A stretch of DNA of 62,796 nucleotides from positions 1-62,796 of the forward strand of contig JBHIBC010000008.1 in NCBI GenBank assembly GCA_046758905.1. Direction: 5' to 3'. The notes below the pieces were generated by a model that was not told the origin of the DNA, did not search any database, and saw only the letters and a list, made by a program, of their open reading frames with translations. Below are positions 51,254 to 59,254 of this stretch, in pieces. Every line of letters starts with the position of its first letter. Positions within the stretch are counted from its first letter, which is position 1. This DNA comes from JBHIBC01 sp046758905 (GTDB taxonomy: Bacteria > Acidobacteriota > Polarisedimenticolia > Gp22-AA2). A program made the position numbers and the translations under genes.

Positions 51254-51295
51254 CTTCGCACGGTAGGGCTTCACGGACCTCCTGGGGGTGGAGGG

Positions 51296-52081
51296 ATGGC
51301 GGTTGCTCCTACGAGATCGATCCTTGTAGTCACCACGGACCGGAGTCTGGTGCAGGCGGTCGAGAGGGTCGCTGCCGAGGCGCGGGTCACCGCGACTTCC
51401 TGCCTGCGCTCGTTCAAGCGCTTGATCCGTCCGGCCGTTCTGCTGCTCGATCCCCGGGCCGTCGGGGTCTGTTGTCTCGAGCGGTTGCGCGCGCTCAGCC
51501 GCCACCCGCTTCCGGAGGAGGTGCTCTTCCTCGCCCTCACGGCTCGCCAGGAGGTCCTCCTGCGCCTGCCCACGGCGTGTCCGGGGAAGGTCGTGCATCC
51601 GGATCAGCTTGCTTCGATCCTCCGGAGCGCACGGCCGGAGACGCCTTCCCGTCGAGCCTGGGATCACCGACGGAGCATCTTCGCGCCCGAGCGCCATGCC
51701 GGGAGCGCCCTGCGCTTCCTCACCACCGCCAGCGAGCACAGGCACCGGCGCTTGACGGTGGCCGCCGCCGCCGCGGCCACACAGACGAGCGTCCGGACCC
51801 TCGGGCGTCTGTGCAGGAGAGCGTTCGGAGTCTCGCCGTACACGATCCTCAGCCTGGCCCGCATATGGAGCGTCGCGGAATCTCTCCGTCGGCAGGGGGC
51901 CTCCCTCGAGAGCGTCGCGGAAGCGCACGGGTTCCCCGACGTTTCGACGATGAGTCGAGTATTTCTGCGGTTCACCGGGGTCCGCCCAGGAGCCTACCGT
52001 CAACGCGTCGCGAGGTCCGTGTCCAGATCCGCCCAGGCGATGTCCGGAAGGGGCATGGACCCGGGCCGTCCGTTTGGCTAG
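51296..52081 (+). CDS. AraC-family regulator with a degenerate receiver-like N-terminus
   Basis: The 261-residue product ends with a double-HTH AraC DNA-binding domain (about 140-240: SVRTLGRLCRRAFGVSPYTI, SVAEAHGFPDVSTMSRVFLR, FTGVRPGAYRQR). The first 105 residues resemble a response-regulator receiver in strand-helix order (ILVVTTDRSLVQAVERV, then VLLLDPRAV), but the acidic pair is TT-D and the phospho-acceptor and Lys contexts are unusual, so phosphorylation is doubtful. ATG 51296 follows GGAGGG. It stands at the head of the signalling island, about 270 bp before the hybrid kinase, and may regulate it. Confidence 0.8.
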   Translation: MAVAPTRSILVVTTDRSLVQAVERVAAEARVTATSCLRSFKRLIRPAVLLLDPRAVGVCCLERLRALSRHPLPEEVLFLALTARQEVLLRLPTACPGKVVHPDQLASILRSARPETPSRRAWDHRRSIFAPERHAGSALRFLTTASEHRHRRLTVAAAAAATQTSVRTLGRLCRRAFGVSPYTILSLARIWSVAESLRRQGASLESVAEAHGFPDVSTMSRVFLRFTGVRPGAYRQRVARSVSRSAQAMSGRGMDPGRPFG

Positions 52082-52126
52082 GTTGTCGGCGAGGAGGCGG
52101 GATCGCTCCCGAAAGCCAGGACAACC
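52081..52126. repeat. Nested hairpin at the end of the AraC-type gene
   Basis: GGTTGTC (52081-52087) and GACAACC (52120-52126) enclose a second stem, CGGGA/TCCCG (52098-52111). No T-run follows. It may be a factor-dependent terminator. I see nothing definite in the rest of the gap up to 52352. Confidence 0.3.
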
Positions 52127-52352
52127 GACGAGTGAGCTTAGCTTCGCCAGAGCTCGACCTGCAGCAGGCCCGGTGGCGTGTGCCCCCGTCCTTCCGCTTG
52201 GCGCTCGCCCCCGTCCCTGCGCCGGCAGGAGAGGGTGCACCATGACGAGCGCGCGATCTCGCGCCGCCGGGTCGCACGTCCCGGACCGCTGATCCGTTCA
52301 CCTGCGCCCGGCCGTGTGGGGCTCAGACGGGCCGGGAGGGCGAGGTAGGCAC

Positions 52353-54476
52353 GTGACGTCGCTGACTGCGGAGAGGGCACTGAGCGACTCCCTAGGCCGG
52401 GTTTCGGCGGCCGTGTGCCCGAAGGACCTTCCTCCGGAGCAGTGGGCAATGAAGGTCTACGCGGTGTTCGACCGCGACCCGCAGCCGTCCGAAAGCGGAA
52501 CCTTCGTGGGGCTCGTCCCGGGTACGAACCTGCCCCAGGTCGCCGATCACAGATTCGCGGATCTCGTCCCCAGACCCGCGCCGCCTCCGGTTCGGATCAC
52601 CGCAGGGCTCGATGAGGTCCTCGATCGCATGAACGATTCCCCGTCGGGGGTCCTGCCGGTCCAAGACGACGCAGGCCTGTTCGTCGGCGCCATCACGTGG
52701 TCGAGCCTGGGAGGGTCCTTGTTGTCCTCTCTCGAACGGGCGGAGGCGAAGTGCAGCCGGGCCGAGGAGACGCTCAAGCTGAGGACCGAGCAGCTTCAGG
52801 CCATCGTCGACGCGACCGTCATCTTCATGGACAAGAGGAACTGGTGGGACGTGGCTGCCCTCCTGACAGGCGCCGCACGGACCCAGACGGAGAGCGAGCT
52901 GGGATTCGCCGGCATCGTGGAGCAGGGGCCGAGCCTGAAGGTCCTGGCGCAGCGAGGCGTAGCCCGGCCGGTACAGCGCGAGGGTCGGCTCGATGAGCTG
53001 GCGCTGCGCGCCTACCGGGATCTGGGCCACCTGGAGTTCGACGATTTCCAGAACCTATTCGGACGGGTTGTCGCCGACGGCAGGCCGGTGCTCCTGAACG
53101 ACCTGCGCGGCCCCGTCGGCGCCGGGGACCTGCCCCCGCCCTGCCCGCCGCTGCGGCATTTCCTGGCCGTGCCGATGCTGAAAGGCACCGACAGCGTCGG
53201 GCTGATCGCGGTGGCCAACCGTCCCGGCGGGTATTCCGTCGGGGAGCAGGCCAGGCTCGAGATCCTGACCGGCATCGCCAGCATCCTCTACGAGTTTCAC
53301 TGGCGGCAGAAGCGGGAGCGAACTCTCGAGGAGCAGCTGCGCCAGTCCCAGAGGATGGAGGCCCTCGGGAGACTGGCCGGGAGCGTCGCGCACGACTTCA
53401 ACAATATCCTGACGGTCATCATGGGCCATTCGCTGCTGCTTCGTCGTCGCCTGCCGCGGGCCGGGAAGCTGAGGCGGCACGTCGACGAGATCCGGCGGGC
53501 CGGAGAGCGATCGGCGGCTCTCACGCATCAGCTGCTGACCTTCACGAGGCGGCAGGCACTCGAGCCGAGGGTGCTGAACCTCAACGACATCGTGAACGAC
53601 GTGCTGCCGATGCTGCGGAGGGTCATCGGCGAGGATATCGACTTCGACAGCCGCCTCGAGCCGGCTCTCGGCCACGTGAGGACCGACCCGGGCCAGCTCG
53701 AGCAGATCATCATGAACCTCGTCGTGAACGCCAGGGATGCCATGCCCGACGGCGGGAGACTCACGCTCGAGACCTCGAACGTGGAGCTCGACCGAGCGTA
53801 CGCCACTCGGCGCATCGTCGTCCGGCCAGGCCCGTACGTGATGCTGGCGGTCGCGGACAGCGGCCAGGGGATGAGCGCGGAGGTTCAGGCTCGTGTGTTC
53901 GAGCCGTTCTTCACCACCAAGGAGATCGGCCGGGGCACGGGCCTCGGCCTGTCCACGGTCTACGGCATCGTGAAGCAGAGCGGCGGCTACATCTGGGTGT
54001 ACAGCGAGCCGGGCTACGGGACGACGTTCAAGATCTACCTGCCCCGGGTGTCCGCGCCCAAGGAGACCGGAAGGCCATCAAGGGCGCGGGGCGCGCTGCC
54101 GCGCGGAACGGAGACGCTCCTCCTCGTGGAGGACGACCACGCCGTGCGCTCGCTGACACGCGAGATCCTCGCCGCCCACGGCTACACGGTCCCCGAGGCG
54201 CGCGACGGCGCGGAGGCGATCGAGATCTGCCGGCGGCATTCCGGCGACATACATCTCCTGCTGACCGATGTCGTCATGCCCTGCATGAACGGCCGGGACC
54301 TGGCGCGCCATCTGGCGGGGCTCAGGCCCGGCATCAAGGTGGTCTACATGTCCGGATACACCGGACACACCGTTGCCCGCCATGGCGTGCTCGACGTCGG
54401 AGTGCCCTATCTCCAAAAGCCGTTCACCGTGGAAGCCCTGCTGAGCAAGGTGCGCGAGGTGCTCGGGGCGCCCTAG
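52353..54476 (+). CDS. Hybrid histidine kinase with CBS-like and GAF sensor domains
   Basis: The 707-residue soluble kinase has no transmembrane helix. Residues about 65-125 look like one CBS-type motif (LDEVLDRMNDSPSGVLPVQD, GLFVGAITWSSL), followed by a coiled coil (about 125-155) and a GAF domain (about 158-315; FLAVPMLKGTDSVGLIAVAN). The H-box is AHDFNNILTVIMGHSLLLRR near 346 (His in AHDFNN), then the HATPase with NLVVNARDAM near 456, DSGQGMSAEVQ and GTGLGLSTVYGI. A C-terminal receiver (about 588-705) has LLVEDD and the phospho-acceptor Asp in LLTDVVMP near 638. GTG 52353 is set by GAGGTAGG. It likely signals to the adjacent response regulator. Confidence 0.9.
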   Translation: MTSLTAERALSDSLGRVSAAVCPKDLPPEQWAMKVYAVFDRDPQPSESGTFVGLVPGTNLPQVADHRFADLVPRPAPPPVRITAGLDEVLDRMNDSPSGVLPVQDDAGLFVGAITWSSLGGSLLSSLERAEAKCSRAEETLKLRTEQLQAIVDATVIFMDKRNWWDVAALLTGAARTQTESELGFAGIVEQGPSLKVLAQRGVARPVQREGRLDELALRAYRDLGHLEFDDFQNLFGRVVADGRPVLLNDLRGPVGAGDLPPPCPPLRHFLAVPMLKGTDSVGLIAVANRPGGYSVGEQARLEILTGIASILYEFHWRQKRERTLEEQLRQSQRMEALGRLAGSVAHDFNNILTVIMGHSLLLRRRLPRAGKLRRHVDEIRRAGERSAALTHQLLTFTRRQALEPRVLNLNDIVNDVLPMLRRVIGEDIDFDSRLEPALGHVRTDPGQLEQIIMNLVVNARDAMPDGGRLTLETSNVELDRAYATRRIVVRPGPYVMLAVADSGQGMSAEVQARVFEPFFTTKEIGRGTGLGLSTVYGIVKQSGGYIWVYSEPGYGTTFKIYLPRVSAPKETGRPSRARGALPRGTETLLLVEDDHAVRSLTREILAAHGYTVPEARDGAEAIEICRRHSGDIHLLLTDVVMPCMNGRDLARHLAGLRPGIKVVYMSGYTGHTVARHGVLDVGVPYLQKPFTVEALLSKVREVLGAP

Positions 54477-54619
54477 GAGGCCCAGGTGCGGAAGAGATCG
54501 CGCGGCAGCGCCGGGGAATCCGCATTCACCGGAGCCTGTCCGGGGACGCCGTCCCGAGCGGGTGCCCGATCGTCGGGAGGCGGTGGGAGGCCAGTGCGCG
54601 TCGACACCGGGAGACGGAG

Positions 54620-54985
54620 ATGAAGAAGATCCTGGTCGTGGATGACGAGCCGTCAGTACGCGAGGTCCTGACCTCTTTCCTGGGGGACTACGGCTACGAT
54701 GTGAAGGAGGCCGAGGACGGCGAACGGGCGCTGGAGGTCGCACGCGAGCTGCGTCCGCAGATCGTCCTCCTGGATGTCGCGATGCCGAAGATGAGCGGCA
54801 TCGAGGTGCTCAGGCGGCTCCGACAGGAGGCGCCCGAGAGCACGGTCATCATGATCAGCGGCCATGCGGACGAGCAGACCGCGCTGGATGCCCTGGACAT
54901 GGGGGCGTACGACTTCATTCGCAAGCCCTTCGATCTCGACTATCTCGAGAACGTCGTGCTCGTCAAGATGGCGACGTGCAAGTAG
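54620..54985 (+). CDS. Single-domain response regulator (CheY-like)
   Basis: The 121-residue receiver has Asp8/Asp9 (VVDDEPSV), phospho-acceptor Asp52 (LLDVAMPKMSG), Ser80 and Lys102 (FIRKPF), all the residues for phosphorylation. There is no output domain, so it must act by protein contact or as a phosphate relay. It lies 143 bp after the hybrid kinase (that gap shows nothing but GC-rich sequence) and before the tandem-motif protein. Confidence 0.93.
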   Translation: MKKILVVDDEPSVREVLTSFLGDYGYDVKEAEDGERALEVARELRPQIVLLDVAMPKMSGIEVLRRLRQEAPESTVIMISGHADEQTALDALDMGAYDFIRKPFDLDYLENVVLVKMATCK

Positions 54986-55034
54986 ACGACCTGAGATCAC
55001 GCGGGCCATCGGTCTTGGAGGGGAGGATCCAGCC

Positions 55035-55508
55035 ATGGAGTCCTTGACGGTACCCAAGAGGAAGGTCCGGGTCAGGGTGCGGCCGGTCACGGGAGGCGTG
55101 CTCGACGGCGAGTTCTACGTCTCCCTCAAGACCGCCAGCGGCAGACCGGAACGCGTCTCCGATCGGCTCAACGATTCCTCGGAGAAGTACCTTCCGCTCG
55201 CGCTCGAGGACCGGCACGTGCTCCTGAGCAAGGCCTGCCTGGTCAGCGTCGAGGTGGGCCGAGGCGAGGAGGACGCCGATCCGCAGGTGTTCCGGGACCT
55301 GCGGCGACTTCGCCTCGAGCTGGGCCTGACGGACGGGTCCAGGCTCCGCGGCTCCGTCTACGCCTGGATGGAGCCGGCGCACTCCCGCGCCCTGGACTAC
55401 CTGAATGCCCCGAGACCGCGGTTCATCTCGCTGTTCGAGGACGACAGAGTCGTGCTCGTCAACGGCGACTACGTTGCCGTCGTGTCGGAGCTCTTCGATC
55501 GCCCCTAG
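55035..55508 (+). CDS. Small protein built from two copies of an R-SD-LN motif
   Basis: The 157-residue product contains two related segments. Copy 1 (about 30-70) reads ERVSDRLNDSSEKYLPLALE and continues with RHVLLSKACLVSVEV. Copy 2 (about 115-155) reads SRALDYLNAPRPRFISLFED and continues with RVVLVNGDYVAVVSEL. Each ends in a hydrophobic strand, so two beta-rich domains of the same kind are likely. The pattern (xR-x-SD-x-LN ... F-x-L, D, LVN) recalls DUF6812-type proteins, but I cannot confirm this. No signal or membrane segment. ATG 55035 follows GGAGGGGAGG. It lies between the response regulator and the HEAT protein. Confidence 0.75.
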   Translation: MESLTVPKRKVRVRVRPVTGGVLDGEFYVSLKTASGRPERVSDRLNDSSEKYLPLALEDRHVLLSKACLVSVEVGRGEEDADPQVFRDLRRLRLELGLTDGSRLRGSVYAWMEPAHSRALDYLNAPRPRFISLFEDDRVVLVNGDYVAVVSELFDRP

Positions 55509-55573
55509 GGCGCGGTCGGCCGTTCGGATGACCTCGTCACCCGCACGATGATCCGCGCCGGCGTGCCTCACCC

Positions 55574-57799
55574 ATGAACGCCGTCGACGATCCCGTACGC
55601 AGGGCGCTGCGCGACCTCAACGGGGCCATGAAGGCGATCGCCTTCTACCCGTCGCACCATCCCTCCGTCGCCAGGCCGATCGAGCGCGCGGTGCGGACGT
55701 TCCGGGAGGCTCTGGCCGCGCACGAGGTGCTCCAGATCGGCGTCGGAGACGCCGTGTTCCTGCTCGACGGGCAGCCGATCGGGGCCGACGATCCGGTGCT
55801 CAGCGGCTTCGCGAACTACCTCGCCCGGCGCGGGATCGGGGCTGTGGAGCTGCGGCCGTCGGTCGACCCGGGATCGCTCAGGTCGCTCCTGGAGGTGTTG
55901 GTCCTGGATCCGGCCGCGTTGCGATCCCGCGGCGGACCGGCACGCTGCCTCGGCGAAGGGGGAGCCGGCGGGGTGTCGCTGAGGGAGTTCGACCCCGGGG
56001 CGGCCCTCCGATCGGCCCGAACGGCTCCCTCAGCCGCCCCCGCCGGGGCCGGCGGAGGCCGCCCGGGGACGACCTTCAACGAGCTGGTGGCCCGCTTCCT
56101 CACCGGCCAGGATCCGCAGGCCCCCGCGGGGGCGGAGGGGTTCCTCAGGAACGCGGCGCACGATCTGGAGGGCGTGCGGGCTCTCCGCCGATCCGTTCAG
56201 TCGCGCGCCCGCGGCTCGACCCGGGACAGCGGCGAGCTCGTGGCCGCGGCGCTCGGCAGGCTGGCCGCGCAGGTGCACGACGCGGGCCCCGAGTCTCTGC
56301 CCTCGCTCGCCCTGCACCTCGGCACGGCCCTCCAGGACCTGGAGCCGGCGACCCGAGCGGAGATACTGGCAACGTCCATACCGGTGGCGGGGACGGACGT
56401 GGACCTGGCGCGCGAGATCCGCAAGCAGATCCCCGACGATCGGGTGGGCCAGATGATCGCGTCCCTCGTCCAGGCACAGGGGAAGATGACCTTCCGGCTC
56501 GCGGCGGTGATCCGCAAGGTCCTGATCGACAAGGGGGGGGTGGAGCGGAACCGCGCCGCCGTCCTCGAGGCGATCCGCGCCGCGCGCCGGCCCGGGGCCG
56601 ATCCGCTCTCCGATGTCTGGGCCTCGATCGAGAACCTCCTGGAGGAGCCGCAGGACGAGTGGCTCTCCCGGGAGTACAGGGAGCTTCTGGAGATCATCGG
56701 GACGGCGCCGCCGACGCTCGAGAGCCAGACCCGCGACGAGATCAGGCGCCTCCCCGAGTTCGCGGACGCCTTCACGGCGGAGGGGACCAGCCGCTGCGCG
56801 TGGCTCCTGCTGCCCGACCTGGCCCTGCTCGTTCCGGCGGTGAGCGAGGCGCGCCAGCTGCTCGAGGAGAGCGGCACCCGGGCGGCGGCGATCGATCCCG
56901 GATGGTACGAGACGGCCGCCGGGGTGTGCGGATCGGTCCGCGCGGTCCTCGACGCGCGACCGGTGCCGGAGCTGCAGGAGAGCGGGCTCCGCGCGCTCCG
57001 GACCATCTCCGAGCGGGTCCTCGCGAGTCACCGGGAGTGTTTCCACCGGCTCACGGAAGCGCAGCGCGAGGCGCTGGACGGCGTCTTCGAGGCGCTCGGC
57101 TCGCACGGCGTCGATCCCCTTCTCACGTCCCTGCAGCGGGAGGAGGACTGGGAGATCCGGAGGAGCCTGATCGCAATGCTGGTCGCACGGGGTCGCGAGT
57201 CGGTGCCCGTCCTGGTCCGCCACCTGTCCGACCCGTCCTGGTTCCTGCTGCGCAATATCCTCCTGGTCCTGGGCGAGGTGGGCGATCCCTCGGCCGTTTC
57301 CGATATCGCCCGAACCCTCCGGCATCCCGAGCCGCGGGTCCGGAAGGAGGCGATCACGGCCCTGGGGCGGATCGGCGGGCCGCGAGCCTTCGGCCTGGTC
57401 CGCGGCTGCCTGTGGGATCCCGAGGTCGCTGAAGTGGCCGCCCGGGCGCTGTCGGCGATCAACAGGCCAAGGGCGATCACCGCGATCCTGGGGATGACGG
57501 ACAGGGTTCATCTTCTCGGCGGCCGGAACGAGGCGTTGCGATACGCCATCCTGGCGCTAGGTGACCTCGGGGTGCGGGAGGCGGTCCCCCGGCTCGAGGC
57601 GATCCTGATGCGCGGTTTCTGGGTGCCCCCCTCCTCGGGCGACGAGGTTCGCGTCGCGGCGAGTCTCGCCCTCGCCCGGATCGGGACGCCGGAGGCCATC
57701 CAGGCGCTGCGGAGGGGATCCAGGGTCCACAGGCGCCCGATCCGAGACGCCTGCTCCGCCATCCTGGAAGGCGGGGACATCCCCGCGGAGGCTGTCTGA
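55574..57799 (+). CDS. HEAT-repeat protein with an N-terminal domain shared with the neighbouring HD-GYP protein
   Basis: The 741-residue product starts with a domain (about 15-115) that matches the HD-GYP gene downstream: LRDLNGAMKAIAFYPSHHPS, then GVGDAVFLLDGQPIGADDPV and LRSLLEVLVLDP. A Gly/Pro-rich stretch (about 130-180) and a long helical region follow. The C-terminal part (about 515-735) holds HEAT repeats: LIAMLVARGRESVPVLVRHL, LLVLGEVGDPSAVSDIARTL, LGRIGGPRAFGLVRG, LALARIGTPEAIQALRRG. HEAT solenoids are protein-binding scaffolds, so this is probably a partner for the signalling proteins beside it. Confidence 0.8.
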   Translation: MNAVDDPVRRALRDLNGAMKAIAFYPSHHPSVARPIERAVRTFREALAAHEVLQIGVGDAVFLLDGQPIGADDPVLSGFANYLARRGIGAVELRPSVDPGSLRSLLEVLVLDPAALRSRGGPARCLGEGGAGGVSLREFDPGAALRSARTAPSAAPAGAGGGRPGTTFNELVARFLTGQDPQAPAGAEGFLRNAAHDLEGVRALRRSVQSRARGSTRDSGELVAAALGRLAAQVHDAGPESLPSLALHLGTALQDLEPATRAEILATSIPVAGTDVDLAREIRKQIPDDRVGQMIASLVQAQGKMTFRLAAVIRKVLIDKGGVERNRAAVLEAIRAARRPGADPLSDVWASIENLLEEPQDEWLSREYRELLEIIGTAPPTLESQTRDEIRRLPEFADAFTAEGTSRCAWLLLPDLALLVPAVSEARQLLEESGTRAAAIDPGWYETAAGVCGSVRAVLDARPVPELQESGLRALRTISERVLASHRECFHRLTEAQREALDGVFEALGSHGVDPLLTSLQREEDWEIRRSLIAMLVARGRESVPVLVRHLSDPSWFLLRNILLVLGEVGDPSAVSDIARTLRHPEPRVRKEAITALGRIGGPRAFGLVRGCLWDPEVAEVAARALSAINRPRAITAILGMTDRVHLLGGRNEALRYAILALGDLGVREAVPRLEAILMRGFWVPPSSGDEVRVAASLALARIGTPEAIQALRRGSRVHRRPIRDACSAILEGGDIPAEAV

Positions 57800-57816
57800 C
57801 GGGGTTCGGGGGGACG

Positions 57817-59223
57817 GTGTCCGATCAGGTCCCACAGCAGGATTCTCTTGAGGCGCTGCAGGCTCTGGCGGCCGCGCTGTCGCGGCTGCGCTTCTATCCG
57901 CCCGATCACCCGAGCTGCTCCGCGGCGATCGAGACACTCGCGGCTCGCCTCGAGACCGTTCTCTCCCGGGAGGAGGAATGGCGGCTGGCCGTGATCGGCA
58001 GCCGGATCGTGGCCGGTGGAGCCGCCGTGGATGAACGGCCCGAGAGGTTCCAAGCCGTGACCGAATCGCTGAGGTCCTGCGGCGTGGATACGATCGCCTT
58101 CCGGCGCGGCCTGGAGCGCGCCGAAGTGCGGCGTCTGCTGACGCTGCTGGCCGAATACCCCAGGGACAAGGCCGCGGCGGCGCCGTTTTCCGAGCTCCTC
58201 GCGAGCCAGGGGATCCGGCGGATCGCGGCGGGCCGGCTGACGCTCGGCGATCCTGGCGAGACCAAGGGACGGGAGGCGGCGCTGGAACAGGTCGGCTCGG
58301 GCGCCAGCGAGATCTACGAAGGGGCCGTCGGATTCATCCGGGAGACGATCGTCGGGGCGCAGCTCGGGCGCAAGATCAGCGTGCGTGAGGCCGAAGAGTT
58401 CGTCCAATCGATGATCCATCAGTTGACGCTGGAGCGCTCCCCCTATCTGATCCTGACGACCCTCAAATCGCACCACGCGTACACCTTCACGCACATCGTC
58501 AACGTCTGCATCCTGACCCTCGTCCAGCTCGAGGCCCTCGGCGCCACGCCGCAGATGCTGCGGGAGTTCGGGCTCGCGTCCATGCTGCACGATATCGGCA
58601 AGAGCCTCGTGCCGAAGGAGATCCTCAGCAAGCCGGGCCGGCTCACGCCCGACGAGTTCGCGATGATCCAGCGGCACCCGATCGACGGGGCCCTGATGCT
58701 TCGGCAGACTCCCTCCGTCCCGGAGCTGGCGATGGTCGTCGCCTTCGAGCATCATATGCGGCACGATCAGCACGGCTACCCCCGGGTGAGGAGACGGCGG
58801 TCGCTTCATCCCTGCAGTTTGATGACGAACATCGCGGACACCTATGACGCCATGCGGAGCCGCCGCAGCTACCAGGCCGAGCAGCCGCCCGAGCGTGTGG
58901 CCAGGTGGATCTCTGAGCGTGCCGGCAGCGACTTCCATCCGCTTCTGGCCCAGGCGTTTCTGCAGGTCATGGGCGCCTACCCGCCCGGAACGCGGGTGCT
59001 GCTCGACAGCGGCGAGGAGGCGATCGCGATCCGCGTGAATCCCCGATATCCCAGTCGTCCCGTCGTGCGCTTGCTGCGGGACAGCCGCGGGAGCTTCGTG
59101 CGCCGCCTGGAGGTGGTCGATCTGAGCGAGAAGGAGAGGAACGGGAAGCGTTTCGCGCGCAGCATCGTGCGATCGATCCTGAGCGGGGGGGGGCGCCAGG
59201 ACCAGGCGACGGGCGACGCCTAA
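57817..59223 (+). CDS. HD-GYP domain protein (c-di-GMP phosphodiesterase-like)
   Basis: HD-GYP proteins hydrolyse cyclic di-GMP or related dinucleotides. The 468-residue product has the shared N-terminal domain (about 12-110: LQALAAALSRLRFYPPDHPS, LRRLLTLLAEY-like end) and an HD-GYP domain (about 215-385). The domain keeps HHAYTFTHIVNV, MLHDIGKSLVP with the HD pair near 265, KPGRLTPDEFAMIQRHPIDG and the GYP element, but the usual HHExxDGxGYP is HHMRHDQHGYP. The Glu-to-Met and Gly-to-Gln changes raise doubt about full activity. The tail (385-468) is beta-rich. The start is GTG 57817; the spacing to the HEAT gene is 17 bp. Confidence 0.88.
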   Translation: MSDQVPQQDSLEALQALAAALSRLRFYPPDHPSCSAAIETLAARLETVLSREEEWRLAVIGSRIVAGGAAVDERPERFQAVTESLRSCGVDTIAFRRGLERAEVRRLLTLLAEYPRDKAAAAPFSELLASQGIRRIAAGRLTLGDPGETKGREAALEQVGSGASEIYEGAVGFIRETIVGAQLGRKISVREAEEFVQSMIHQLTLERSPYLILTTLKSHHAYTFTHIVNVCILTLVQLEALGATPQMLREFGLASMLHDIGKSLVPKEILSKPGRLTPDEFAMIQRHPIDGALMLRQTPSVPELAMVVAFEHHMRHDQHGYPRVRRRRSLHPCSLMTNIADTYDAMRSRRSYQAEQPPERVARWISERAGSDFHPLLAQAFLQVMGAYPPGTRVLLDSGEEAIAIRVNPRYPSRPVVRLLRDSRGSFVRRLEVVDLSEKERNGKRFARSIVRSILSGGGRQDQATGDA

Positions 59224-59254
59224 GGGTCAGGCCGGTCCCCGCCCCGCGCCGGGG

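Larger units (their letters stand above)
50937..51295. other. Gene-free region before the signalling island
   Basis: No gene. It contains an 8-bp inverted repeat at 51033-51066, a 6-bp palindrome at 51184-51201 and an extended -10 at 51245. Base composition is visibly lower in GC than in the flanking genes between about 51040 and 51260. Confidence 0.5.

Noticed and set aside
56533..56540. G8 run in the HEAT-repeat gene as a phase-variation tract
   Set aside because: Shorter than the 15721 tract and not unusual for this base composition.
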